Shown here: positions 10,152 through 22,200 of the stretch, in pieces
How positions within the stretch are numbered: the stretch's first letter is position 1
How the letters are laid out: each line of letters begins with the position of its first letter
Assembly (NCBI GenBank): GCA_964017195.1
Contig: OZ024898.1
Location: forward strand, 13,928,057-13,992,056
Source: Siderastrea radians
Lineage: Eukaryota; Cnidaria; Anthozoa; Scleractinia; Rhizangiidae
Length of the DNA: 64,000 nt
Direction: 5' to 3'
The notes under the pieces: generated by a model
Databases searched by the model: none
What the model saw: the letters and a program-made list of their open reading frames with translations, nothing else
What the model was told of the DNA's origin: nothing
Translations under genes and position numbers: made by a program

Positions 10152-13100
10152 CAGTAGTAGTAGTAGTAGTAGCATAGTGCTGGTGGTATCCTCCTTAAAC
10201 AACTAGCATTTCTTGCCTTCAAGATATTTCACTTCGGTGGAGATGAAGTGGCTCATGGCGCCTGGACCAAATCCCCAGCATGCAAAGTACTTGCGCAGAA
10301 ACTAGGCTTGAACTTTACAAGTCCAACCATCGTGAAGGATTTGAAAGAATACTTTGTGCGCCGAGTGGCTGATGTGTCCTCTAGGTACTCCCTTTCTTCT
10401 TTGACTTTCGTTTGCGTTGCATTGCTTTAACAAGGCCTCGTAGGCAATTACCGTATTTACTTGAGAGAGTGCCGCGGCGCTTATTAAATTTTTCGACTTG
10501 TTGGTGCGGCGCTTATTCGAGGGTGGCGCTTATTCGGGGGTGGCGCTTATTTAAAACTGTCTACTTGCGAATAACACAGTTAGATGTATCATTCTTAGAT
10601 CTTTGTTTTGTTCATAGCAATAGCATAGGAAGGACGCAATTAAAAGTTAGTCTCAAAGGTCTAAAACCCTTTCCCCATCCAAATAAATAACAAGAACAGC
10701 AATAATAATATCAGCCGTTTTAGCATTTCAGCATTAGCCATGTCAAAAATCCGGCAATAAGCGCCGCATTGTTGCTGAATAGATGCGGCGCTTATTCGAG
10801 GGAGAGGCTTATTAACATTTTTGCTCCTAAATGCGGCGCTTATTTGGGGGCGGCACTTATTCGAGGGCGGCGCTCTTTCGAGTAAATACGGTATTTTGGA
10901 AGCAATTCTGTATTAGGAACTGACGATAAACAAATAAATGGAGTACGAATGTAAATTAAAACAAAGAAATTATAAACAAACCTTTAAATATAGTTTTATG
11001 CATCAGCTTTTCTCCTGGAATTTGATCTGCCCAACCTCAGCGGAAATTGACACTCACTTTCAGCGTAACCGAAACAACTCCACAAAAAACCAGGAGAAAA
11101 GTAACTAGAATAGCCATTAGCACCATGACGTCTGCAAATTTTAACTTTAATCAGATTCATTTTCTTCACCTGACCGAAAACCTGAACGTTATTCTACCAA
11201 AGACTGCTTAACTTGTTTTATTCCATACAGGTACTGTCTTGATCTGGGGGCGTGGGAGGATGGAGTGCTTGGAGTGAAGGACACGCCCTATGATCGCAGT
11301 TACCTTAAAAACAAGAATGTGTATGCGTACGCCTGGGATAACGTGTGGGAATGGGGGCAAGGAGATCGTGCTTACAAACTTGCCAATGCAGATTACAAGG
11401 TGCATTTTCTTTATCCTCTTTTGATGTAAAGATCATTTACAACTATAAACAACTTTATAAGAAGGCTTCGTGGCAGATATATTGATTGAGAACTCATTTG
11501 ACAGTCATCCCGTTAATACGACCGGCCGCTCATCTTTACAGCAACTTTGTTTGGCTCAGTCATTTTCGCAAACAATGTAACGTTCCTTTGCATTTAGCCA
11601 CCACGATAACACGGCCAACAGCTACATTAGCGTAAGTCTAAGTAAACGTTTTCATTGTAAACTAAACCTGTCGTACTCCAAATAGACAGAAATTAAATGA
11701 AAACATTTTATCAATTTTATGCGCACAAGGTGCACGTACATTAAACACCTGTTGTATTTTGTGAGGTTCTCGGTTCCCTAAAATTTACATTTCGTATTCT
11801 CGTTTGTGGCTATTCCTTTCTTAGAGAATGGTATCACCTTTCTTTTTGTCCCACCACTGTCTTTACTTTTCATGTTTGACAAGCTAGCCCAGCCTGACAT
11901 CAAAACAGGGACATTTTCAAATTTGTTCGTACTTGAGTTCATAGAATAAATTTCGCGGAATAACTCAATGTTAAATGTTAGTCCTATGTCCTCGCGTTCT
12001 TCGGTTTCAAAAGTTTCTTGCTATAACAGTAAGCCATTCAATTTCTCCGTACACATGAGTTCACAGATTAAATTTCATAGGATTACTGTTGAATACAAGT
12101 TGTATTTCCTCGTATCCTCAAGGTTGTGTTGACACAAGCCACGCACCTGTACTTTGACCATCCATACGAGCCTGATCCGGAGGAGAGAGGATATTACTGG
12201 GCACCGAGATTTATCGACACTCGAAAGACCTTTGGTTTTATACCAGATGATGTTTATGCTAATGCTGACTTCACGAGAATGGGAGATCCTATTATAAACT
12301 TATGCGAGGAGATGTACAAAGGGAAATGCGTTCCTCTTAAGAAACCACATAACATCGCAGGTATTTTCGTCGAACGCGAAGGCAACGCTGTCGAACCTGC
12401 TACCTTATGTTAAGACAGAAACCTTCGAACACTAGCGCATCAGAGGCTAAAAAGTGAAAAGCGATAAATAAATAAATAAATAAATAAAGAGTAAACTTCA
12501 ATAACATAACAAACAGGTAAGATAACTAAAAAAAAGGAAGATAAGATTAACTAATCAACATGATTAAAATGTAAAATACCCTTGAAAACCTACTTTTATA
12601 CAATTCTAAAAGTTACAACGTTTGCGGAAATTTGTCAAAAAATATTTCATTTCGTACCTGAGCCTTTAGATTTCATCCTTGCGCACTTCATACAAATTAG
12701 CACTCTACTTCTACAATGCGGACGCTCCATCCTGCGTCTGTACTGTATGTGAGCTGCTCATCACTGTATACTCATGGACTCTCCATGTATCCACTCATTT
12801 GTTGCTCTTTTCCCCGCCTAGGAATGGCCGGTGCTCTTTGGTCCGAAACAGTAAGAACACCAAGTCAACTCCAGTCCATGATTTTCCCACGACTGCTAGC
12901 ACTGGCAGAGAGGGCCTGGCACAAGGGGTGTTTTGAGAACGAAGTTGATAAAGCAAAGCGTGACCGAGTGAAGAGACTTGAGTGGGAGGCGTTCGCTAAC
13001 AGTTTGGGACACAAGGAGCTGGCGCGATTGGATAAAATGAACATCGATTATCATATACCTGTACCTGGAGCAAGGTAATGCAATAAAAACTAAGTTACTG

Positions 13101-14711
13101 ATTTTATATGTTATTCGGGACAAAACTTTGGGTGTGAATGTAATGTAATGTTGCGAGACAACAGACAAACGACGTGTCTGTTTTACATCAATGATGACAC
13201 TGGACGTCAGCCTCCAAGGGTACCTCTGGCTGCCGCTATCAGTTCATTTATGATCTTATCCACCCACCCTACCCATGAAATATGAGATGAAAAACAATGC
13301 CAGATCACAACAATGGGGACTACATCCCAAAAAGTGATAGGGCTCTGTAATTTTATAACTTTTTTCTCTTGTTTAACTGAATGCACCCAGTCTCGGTGAG
13401 CTTTTATTGTTGTGTACTTGATTTTATATTTTTAGTGGTTCTAATTCCCTTTGACAATTTCCAGGGTTGTTAATCAAAAGCTTGAGGTGAATTCCGCCAT
13501 CCCTGGTCTTGCAGTCCAGTGCAGTACCAATGGTGGCCTAACATGGAGTGACGTCAAGAACGGGATGGCTGTTTCTGGTCGTGTGATACTGGGAACAAGG
13601 TAGCCATACATCCTTAGCTTTGACCAATCTTGTTTTTAGAGTAATAATTAAATGAACAGAAGACATCCCAGAGCTAAGACCCGGGTCAGTGGAGCAGAAG
13701 ATTAAAAACAAACAAACAGACAGACAAACAAACAAACAAACAAAAACAAAAAACCAAACTGTTCCTTGCAGAAGAAAAAAGACGGATTTTGGGTTACGGA
13801 TATCAAAAAAAAAAAAAAAAATGCTATGCTCAATATTTAAGGGAGTTTTCGCAAAGGGCTAACCTCATAACTTCCTAGGGTGCCTATTTATTTTATTTGT
13901 TGTTGTTGCTGTTGTAATTGTTACCGCTTAGCTTTGACTCTGTTATCTTCGGTTACATTTATTCTTTTGCATCATGAATCAACCTTTATAAACCTTATTT
14001 CAGTTTGAAACACAAACCCATCAATAAACTGTGTCATTTTATGATACTGATACTGTAGCTGAATTTTCGAATTTAGGCTTTGTTATTACAGTTTTTCTAC
14101 CCGAAATGAAAGACTATGCAACCAGTTTTTGTACATACTCGTTTTAGTACAATGCAACGACGAGCTAAAACTCAAAGATGACAATGAAAAATTGTCTCTA
14201 CAGCTCTATGGCCGGGCTGGCAGCATATAACATCCTTAAGAAAAGATGTTACCGTTCTCTGTGTACTGGGGGAAATTCTCGCACCCCTCTTTGCACTAAC
14301 TATATTCATTTATTGGCCTTTGGCTTTGTTTTCCACGAAATTAATAAGCAAGAAAATCTCCTCGCTGATTTTGTAAGTTGTTATAAATAACTGGACCCTG
14401 CCAATGAAAGACGTTGCAACGAGGCGTGCGAAATTTCATGCAATATCTGAATTACTCCGCATGTCCATCCTTGAAATTGTGAACTAAAAAAGTAAAATCC
14501 TATATGAAATGAGCACACGTTTCTTTGCGCCTGTCAAGCACGCTACTAAACCGCCCCACAGACCTTAACATTCACCCCGGGCGCAGTTAATTCAAATCCT
14601 AATAGAATAAAACTTCAGCTCCATTCGTTTACTTTTGAGCCTTATTTTTTGCTTTACTTCAGGTCAGAGGACAGACGTCGACTCAGCAGACTCGTGGAGA
14701 TTCAAGCATAG
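5278..14711 (+). CDS. Chitobiase-like beta-N-acetylhexosaminidase (GH20), gene 1, secreted
   Basis: Ten exons: 5278-5344, 6382-7083, 8096-8517, 9146-9562, 10224-10384, 11231-11399, 12123-12360, 12822-13074, 13465-13599 and 14663-14711. They sum to 2613 bases, 870 residues. All joins use GT-AG and keep phase. The enzyme would cleave terminal GlcNAc from chitin oligosaccharides. Domain order: signal peptide (about residues 1-24), N-terminal CHB_HEX-type carbohydrate-binding domain (about 25-250), GH20 domain 2 (260-350), catalytic barrel (360-800), and a C-terminal Ig-like CHB_HEX_C domain (810-870). The catalytic pair is D543-E544 in HFGGDEV. Other family motifs are PEFDMPGH, AWEDG, WDNVWEWG and FDHPYEPDPEERG. 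After the catalytic pair the usual PxGAW reads AHGAW. Two introns inside the barrel, after codon 536 and within codon 590, are absent from genes 2 and 3. It ends VEIQA with no membrane tail. Confidence 0.9.
5345..6381 (+). other. Gene 1 intron 1 with a 46-base hairpin
   Basis: A phase 1 intron separates the signal peptide exon from the sugar-binding domain. The open stretches inside it have no coding character. It carries the hairpin at 5926-5971. Confidence 0.6.
5926..5971. other. Near-perfect 21-bp hairpin in gene 1 intron 1
   Basis: CATGTCTGTTTAACTGTCCTT pairs with its complement across a CGAG loop, with two G-T wobbles and no bulges. The stem is too short for a typical animal microRNA precursor and no flanking pairing was seen. 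It may be a minimal foldback repeat. Confidence 0.6.
7441..7931. repeat. TACCA/TACCC pentanucleotide satellite in gene 1 intron 2
   Basis: About 490 bases of TACCA units alternate with blocks of TACCC and CACCC, plus a few TACCG units. The pattern leaves an open frame reading repeated Pro-Tyr-His-Thr-Ile, which is a by-product of the repeat and not a gene. The TACCC blocks make the complementary strand rich in GGGTA runs. Confidence 0.95.
8518..9145 (+). other. Gene 1 intron 3
   Basis: Phase 0 intron shared with genes 2 and 3. AT-rich; nothing else recognised apart from a weak A-box-like stretch near 8790. Confidence 0.7.
9979..10177. repeat. (CAGT)n followed by (TAG)n microsatellites in gene 1 intron 4
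   Basis: About 17 CAGT units (9982-10052) are followed by more than 30 TAG or AGT units to about 10176. They lie inside the intron that only gene 1 has at this position. The open frame reading poly-Ser here is a repeat artefact. Confidence 0.95.
10449..10893. mobile_element. Non-autonomous DNA element in gene 1 intron 5
   Basis: The element is bounded by TACCGTATTTACT and its inverted copy AGTAAATACGGTA. Inside are repeated GCGGCGCTTATT(C) blocks, in inverted orientation at the two ends. No transposase is present, so it is a MITE-like unit of about 445 bases. Related GGGGCTTATT fragments appear near 24020-24065. Confidence 0.7.
11400..12122 (+). other. Gene 1 intron 6
   Basis: Phase 0 intron shared with genes 2 and 3. 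Nothing recognised inside. Confidence 0.7.
12463..12488. repeat. (AATA)n microsatellite in gene 1 intron 7
   Basis: A short run of about six AATA units. Confidence 0.8.
13708..13755. repeat. (AAAC)n microsatellite in gene 1 intron 9
   Basis: AAAC/AGAC tetranucleotide units, followed about 60 bases later by an A-rich run near 13806-13821. The rest of this 1.06 kb intron shows nothing recognisable. Confidence 0.8.
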
Positions 14712-14787
14712 CAGAAAAGCGTAATTCGCGTAAAACGAAACTAGCATCTTAGATCAAAATGTAACCATGTAACCTTCAAGACGACAA

Positions 14788-14793
14788 AATAAA
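14788..14793 (+). terminator. Poly(A) signal of gene 1
   Basis: AATAAA lies 77 bases after the gene 1 stop codon, a normal position for a short 3' UTR. Confidence 0.65.
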
Positions 14794-14843
14794 CAGAGGG
14801 AAAATTGCAGATATCTGAACTACTTGGCTTTTATCTGTATTAA

Positions 14844-15224
14844 GGACGGTGCCTCCTTTTTTGCTGCGGAATGTTCCGAGAAACCCGGGTATTTTAAGGA
14901 CAGTACCTACTATAACACAAAGATATTTTTACACGTTTTATGACTATGCGGAAAAAGCATATTAGTAAGGGCTGTTGGAAACCAAAACGAAAATTGGGGG
15001 TAACCAGGCATTTTTCAGAGATAATTGAGCTTAAAGAGAATGCTATACAATGTTATGAATTTTGAAGCTTTTCGGATTTGTGGTTGCTTATATTTAGTTA
15101 ACACTGCAAGATGTGTGTTTACCCGCAATATTTGTTTTGGATTCCAACAACACTTGGAAAGATCTGCTTTTGCTGGAGAGTCTTAAATTGCGCAAAAATT
15201 CCTCTGAATTAGGGGGCTCAGTCC
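14844..15224. mobile_element. TTAA-flanked foldback MITE between genes 1 and 2
   Basis: TTAA (14840-14843) precedes GGACGGTGCCTCC, and the right end reads GGGGGCTCAGTCC before TTAA (15225-15228). There is no coding capacity. The TTAA flanks match piggyBac-type target choice, although the inverted repeat does not start with the classic CCC. A related copy ends at 60425. Confidence 0.65.
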
Positions 15225-15228
15225 TTAA

Positions 15229-16293
15229 GGTGTGTAAGTAACATGACAAGTTATAGCTTCTGGACGAGTTATAGTATCTGGTATGTTAAGTGTCAAAATA
15301 AAACAATTATCTCCAACTTACCATCAACTGATGTTGGGGCAAATGTTTTTGTCTTCAATACACGAAATATATCCAGACGTTTGGCAGGACATTGAACTGA
15401 GCTACATTTCCATTTTCCCCACACTCTTTACGATACAATTGCATCTATCGTGGTTGCTCACGCCCGTCGATTGAGTACCTATACTGTTTGCCGGACCATA
15501 CCCTGTGACAGCTCCCGCTGTTCTCTTTTCTTGCCACCAATCAGGTAAGACTGAAAATGGTTGCTTTTAGAGGCTATTTAAGCTCCAAGATGAGACAAGC
15601 ATCTATTTAGTAATTTCTCCTAGCAATATCACTAGTTGATTCAAATATACAGGTGATGAGAATAAAGGAAATGAACATGAAATGTGAAACATGACATGAA
15701 ATGTGTTGATGTTTAATCAAATTCACCCAACTAGTAACTTCAGAAATGTGTACAGAACAGCGAGGAGAATATGCATGTGGATACGAGTCCCCGTCGAGAG
15801 TCAAACTTTTTCTTCCGTTCTGTCGCCGATTTGAAAAGAAGCTGTACTGATCCTTGTTTCTTTCTCAATTGATGGAAAAAAACTCCATTGCTGAAAAAAT
15901 TTTCTCTTCTGATGGAAGAAAATTTGCAGTACCAATATTAACTTCACTGGCCGTCCCTGGCAATACCCTTCTCGTAATTGTTATCGTCAAACAACTAATT
16001 CTCTTATTCAAATCAACTCGACCATCAAAAGCAGAATAATCTACAGTAAATCCCTTACTCTTGCAATCTATGAGTGGTGCTAATTGAAGGAGGGGCTTAT
16101 TTTGAGTCAGAGCAAATAAAATGGAGCTTTATTACAATACTTTTCTTCAGAAATGTACACATACAAACCACTTTGAAATTATACAGTTATGTATAGAATT
16201 TAGTTTTAAATTGACGAGCTTTTATTTTTATAATCATAGACTGAAATGCATTAACAATTGATCCTGCAAATAATAAAACTAGCATTGTACTAT
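15229..16293. other. Tail-to-tail intergenic region of genes 1 and 2
   Basis: No gene seen. It contains the gene 2 3' UTR, with minus-strand AATAAA candidates at 16221-16226 and 16128-16133. Confidence 0.5.
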
Positions 16294-19200
16294 TTAGTAA
16301 AGTTGTTTTAAAACTCTTCCCCTAAAATAGTTTCTAGATAACGTAGTTCTTGCTATTCTACTTGTTCTCTTGCCGTCGGCAGACCTAAAAATTACAAAAA
16401 ATACAACAGTCAATTATTAGAAAAGTCGAGTCACGATTTTAGTTAAGTATTCACCACTAAAACGTTTAGTTTACCCTCATTCAAGATTAGAAATAGAAAA
16501 TGGCGCATGGGTTTACAGTAATGGTGCAAACACAGTAGAATATTTAGGAGGATTTGAAAGTTACAAGACTGGAGACCTAGCCGAATACTAGCGCTCTTTT
16601 TCCTGTAGTAATATCAATTCATAAGTTGCCTCTTTGCACAAAATGTCAAGAGCAATGGGCTATTTTGAACTGTAACTTGAAAGTAGCAGTAAAATTTAAA
16701 GGAAGAAAAAGGAAAAAAACCCCGTCATTTCGAATCACCCAGGTTTATGTTAATCGGCACGTTTTTGAGTGCGTCAGTGAAGTTGAAAGTCATTTGTTTT
16801 AAATTTCTTGACAAATTCTCTCACCTGATTCTGAGGAGTAATTTACCACTAATGACAGACGCCATTTTAGGGTCAAACCAATTTCGACCGCCATCTATAC
16901 TGCATTCGACTGTAAGACCAGGAAAGGCTACATTTGTCTTAAGAACACCATCGGCAACTCTGAAGATTAAATAAAAGAAGGCATACAAGCAACGCACTCT
17001 CACACTCATGTTTAGCGTTGGCAAACTTGGAATTCAGAGAATCAACTCTGTAGTGTAAACATAAGTGCTCAAGTGAACCCGTGAATTTTCTACTGCGCAA
17101 TGCTTTGGCATCGGCGATCAAAATTCGGGGTCGTGGGTTCGAATTCACCCACACTACAGAATTAATTATCTAATTTCTCAGTGCTGTTGTATAACCAGGG
17201 CTCCGGGGCGCATCATTTCATCAGTACAATAGCAAATTAAATACGGAGGGCGGTCCAATCGAGCAAAACGAGTTGGCGTGGGTAACAGCAACAGCTGGGA
17301 AACGTGTTTACGAGAAATAGAACTAGTTTAAACGGCATTTCTGTGTAAGCAGACTGTAAAAAATATTAGCTGTAAGTCTGTGAAAACCAAGCATTGAAAC
17401 GATTTTGGATTTTGTCAAACTTCCGTCTTCCATGAAGCCCTAACAGCAAAGGCACGATTTGGAATGGCATTGAAGCAGAACATATACGGTGGTGTCATTA
17501 AGTCTCTTAACTTTTTCTCCGCTTGCTACCGTAATAGTGGAAGTTATCTTTAAATAATCACTTTCTTAGTACTTTTTAAAGTTTTCAGTTGTTTTCAGCC
17601 GATTAGTATAAGCCATTGTCTGCATTCCTAAGTCTTTCACACATGAATCGCCCATAATCCGCCCCAAAAATGTGGAAGGAAATTTGTAGAAGGTTTGTAA
17701 CTGACTCATACATTACAGGTATATAACCTTCACCGTTTTTTGATCACGGGCGAATCATAGCTGACGAATCATCTTGGAAAAATTCGGGTCCATATGTTGC
17801 ACTGACGTCAGCTGAAACTATTCTGTTTTATTCGTGCATTCACTAATAATTTTCCGTTATACGGAAAAAGAAAAGAGTACCTGGCACCAGGCAGAGGAAT
17901 GTGATAATTTATTCCTAACTTGTCCAGGCGGGCAAGTTCTTTGTAGCCCAGAGTGTTAGCAAACATTTCCCAGCTTTCTTGTTTCATTCGGTGTCTCCTC
18001 AATTTATTTCTTTGATTTTCCCAAGCGTCTCGATGCCAGGCCCTCTCAGCCACCGCGAGAAGTCTTGGAAATATCATGGACTGGAACTGAGCTGGAGTCC
18101 TAATTGTTTCTGACCAGATCGCTCCTGCCATACCTGCGGGACAAAGGAGCAATTGAAGCTCTTTCATAATAGTTTATGATAAGCGTGACGGTGGTTTGGA
18201 AACCCAGTCTTAAATTGCATAAAATTTGCTTATTTTATTTCTTCATTTTTAAAAGGGGCTTTGAAAAAGAAGCCTGTAATTAAAATATTTTCAGAACTTT
18301 TTGAAATTATTCATGATAAGTGAAGACACATCTCTAAAAAATTAACTTCAAAACTGATCAAAGAGCTGAAATATATCTATGCAGACTATTTTTTCAGCTT
18401 GCTGAGAAAGGCTAGCGCATTGAATTTAATAGTAAGTATTTTAATATTTATATTTATTTGCATTTTTGTTTTTAGTGTTTCTTTTCTATTATTTTGCTAG
18501 CACTATATTTTTATATAAGAAGTCTAATTTTTGGGCTGAGGCTAAGCCAGGGCTGAACGTACGCGTGTTCTTAGGTTTTTGACGATTTCATGCTAAGAAA
18601 GTCCTTAAAATGTTCTTTATTTTGTTATATCATAGACAAGACGAGTTCAGATTTTTGTTATACAAACGTTAGATTGTTCATGTTGCGATATTTTCCCATA
18701 CGTATTCCACCATTTAGCTGTACTGTATATACCATTGCTTAGAACAAACGTTAATTTTATGTTCATTTATTTAAATTGTTTATAGAAAAAACAAGTGGAA
18801 AATGTTCTTAATTACGTTATCAAATGTTCTTACATTTGAGCAGCTCTTTTCCAACCTCGACGTTCTTATGCAAGCGGTTCTGAAAAAAAAAAACACTGTA
18901 CTAACCGACAACGTTTTCTAGTTTCTTTGGTGGCACACAGTCTCTGGCTGTTATACAGTAGTCAGCAGTCGACACGCCATTGTCGTCTGTCTCTAAGCTA
19001 TCGTACAAGTGTTCCGGCATAAAGCCAAATGCCTTCCGAGTATCAGTGTATCGTGTGGCCCAGTATATCCCTCGCTCCTCCGGATCCGGCTCGTACGGGT
19101 GATCAAAGTATAGATGAGAGGCCTGGGTCATAACAACCTATGATACAGGAAGAAAGGAATGGAAGTTTTAAGGGTTATTATATAGTTTTAGAAACCGCAA

Positions 19201-22200
19201 ATTAATGTTCCGGAATTTTAACAAACGAGACTCTCTGATTTTCATTTTTACCATGCTAAAAAGGGTCTCACAGTATTACAATTTTCTGTAGCGCGCAAAA
19301 TTTCCCACAGTAACTGATCTTGGATCTTTCTTCCATGTTTACCGATTTTATGGAAGACAACATAACAGAAGAAACTTAAAAACGTCGGCCTGACCTTTTC
19401 ACGTTGAAAGTCATTTCCATCCTGGCCCACTAAGACACAAAGACACCCATTGATGATCTCTGATCATAGCCATTTTAAACAAAATTATACGTTTTTGGAC
19501 TTTCATGCATTTTTTCTTTTTTGGGGAGGGGGGGGGGGCTTTTCAAAGTGTTATTTAAGGTATGATACTGTGTCCCTTTAAAAAGCCACTGCCGCATTAT
19601 CTCTCTTTTATGTCTCAGTAAATTTCTGTTACAGGCGCCCCATATCATTGATTGATTGATTGATATCACAAAAATAGTGAGGGACCTTCTCAGCGTCATC
19701 TTTTAGTTATGTTTCTCCCTGTCATTTTGTACAATTCTAAAAATAAAGTATATTTATTAACCAGAAGCAGGTACCACGTTCGCCAAGAACTGATGGTAAG
19801 ATAATACCTTGTATCCAACATTGGCAAGCCTGTAGCCAAGATTCACCGTGTTTCCCCAGGCATAACCATAAACCACATCACTGTCCAATTTGCTCCGCGT
19901 TATGGGCGTTTGTGTGTCTGTCATCAATCCATCTTCCCACAGTGCAAGGTTCACGCCATATTTTCTTGTAATTTGAGCGACACGTTTGATGAAAAACGCC
20001 TTCCTGTCCGAATACAACCTCTGGCAAGCTTGAGATAGACTCCAAGCACCGAAAGGGACTTCATCACCTCCAAGATGAATAATTTTGAGTGGTTGAATCT
20101 CCGCGTGCATAGCTCGCACTTGATATATCAGCTTATCTACGAATTTATAGGATGATTCTACGCATGGATTTACAGCGTTATTAAGAAAGAATTGCCCTGA
20201 TTCATAGCTAGACTTGTCCTTTAGATCATTCAAGTAGAATCTCAACCCATCCTCCGTTTTGTCCATATCACGGTATTTCCTGTATCGATTCTCCATGGCT
20301 GTAATGGCCGCATGCGAGTGACCAGGAAGGTCAAACTCCGGTATGATGTCCATGTGGCGTTGTTTGGCGTATTTCAGGATTTCCTGGTAATCCTGCACCG
20401 TGTAGTAGCCGCTGCCAGAGGTGTTGTTGTAGGGCCCAGACCCTAACTGAGGCTGAAGGCAGTGTTTTTCTTGAAGATCATGACATCGTTGAGATGCAAT
20501 CTGGAAAAATTAAGATTGTAAAATTTATAAATGTAGTTAGCAACAGCTAGGCGCTTTGTCATACAAAAAGACCTTTGCTTTCCAGATAAACACGTACGTT
20601 AAATTTTCATTTAGTAGCTTATTAAGGCAGGACTTCCTAGCAATCTTTATCATCAAATAGGATAAATAGACAACACATGATAAAAAAAGATGGTATATGA
20701 GAACTTCGGCAATGTATTGTTTGTATCGACGAGCATGGTCCGGCTACACTGAAAGAAGTAAACTTAAGGTGTCGACACCCGTCGCAAACCCAGAATATTT
20801 TCTTGGTAGTTCCACGTCCTTTATGAGCTGAATACAGCCTCTATCGTTATCTTCCTCCTACGTCATGTCCCAGTAGCGAAATGGGTCTATATCAGTTTTA
20901 AAATTCTCCTGTTTTACAGGATCGTGAGCGTTATTGGGTTTTTGGTTGGGTTTGGGTGTGTTTGGCAATATTTGACTATAAACTGTCTAAATCTTTCTTT
21001 TTTTCTTCCTGCCCCATTATTCGGACCTACTTCAGTAAGCTCTGGTAATTCAGGAATCTCCAGCCTCCAACCCTCGTCATCTGTCAAATGGAGATGAAGT
21101 TTGTTCATCTTGTACATTGCCATTCCATCAAGGATTCTCATCACTTCTTCCTTTGGAAGGAAGTTCCTGGCGACATCTATACTCAGTCCTCGATATTCAT
21201 ATCTTGGCGCGTCTTCCACAGTAATCCAAGGGACCTCCCCATCGTTGATGATACTAAGAAGTGACTGAACCCCCCAGAACACTCCCCTGGCGGTGTTACC
21301 AACAATGCGAATGACTTTCTTCTCAGGATCAACCTTCAAGTTGTAAGCTTCATTATTTTCAGTTTTCTTGTATTTGAGGTGTACGGGGCCAATCTTGAGC
21401 TCAATAAACTTTCTTGATTTTGTTTTTCGTTCGATGAGTTGAATGTTGAGCTTCTCTAAAAAGAAATCATCAAACGGCGAGAGAGTCTCATACCTGCAGG
21501 CCACCGTCAAACGGGTCTAATGCTCAAATTTAGCTTAAACGTAGGAAAATTACACTAAAGGAATTCCTGAGATTCGAGGAAAGGATGTTAACAAGGAGTT
21601 GGGACTGAATCGAAAATATCGTACCAATGGTCGGTCACTTAAAAGAGCTTACTTCAGAACATCATTGGTCAATAGTGGAATCATGAAATGGCCATGCTAA
21701 GGGTGTAGGCTAAAGCTATATTAAAGGAAAATGCGGTGGCCCAACGCAAGATTTGAGGGTATGATCTTTCCCCTTTTTCTCTTTAATGGCCAGTTGAGGT
21801 GGATATAGACCGATGTTTTTCGAGGTTGCTTTAATCCATTCATGTACTTTGGCCTCACACTAGCCTTAGCGCGTCCTGTGGTGAATAAAACTCTGTCAAC
21901 TACTTACCTGCTAAATATCGACCTTCAGAAGCCAAACTCCGTCGGGCAAGTACAGTCCAGGTCCCACATCGTAAATTCGCTTTTTGCGTCTTACTGACGA
22001 CCTTTAACACCAAAGGAGTTGGTGTGATGAGATTTCCAGCCCTGTTAAGATCAGCAATGTTGTTCATCTCGTAGCGTTTCTCTGGAGAAAAAGGATTATA
22101 TGTATCTGCTAGCGAGCGTTTCCACTTGGAGGGCGTGTTAAATGCTCCAACAAACTTCAATTCTTCTCCTTTGGTGCTAAGGATTATTTTCGGTTCCAAC

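Noticed and set aside
9979..10206. Ser-rich open frame
   Set aside because: Produced by CAGT and TAG microsatellites in gene 1 intron 4.
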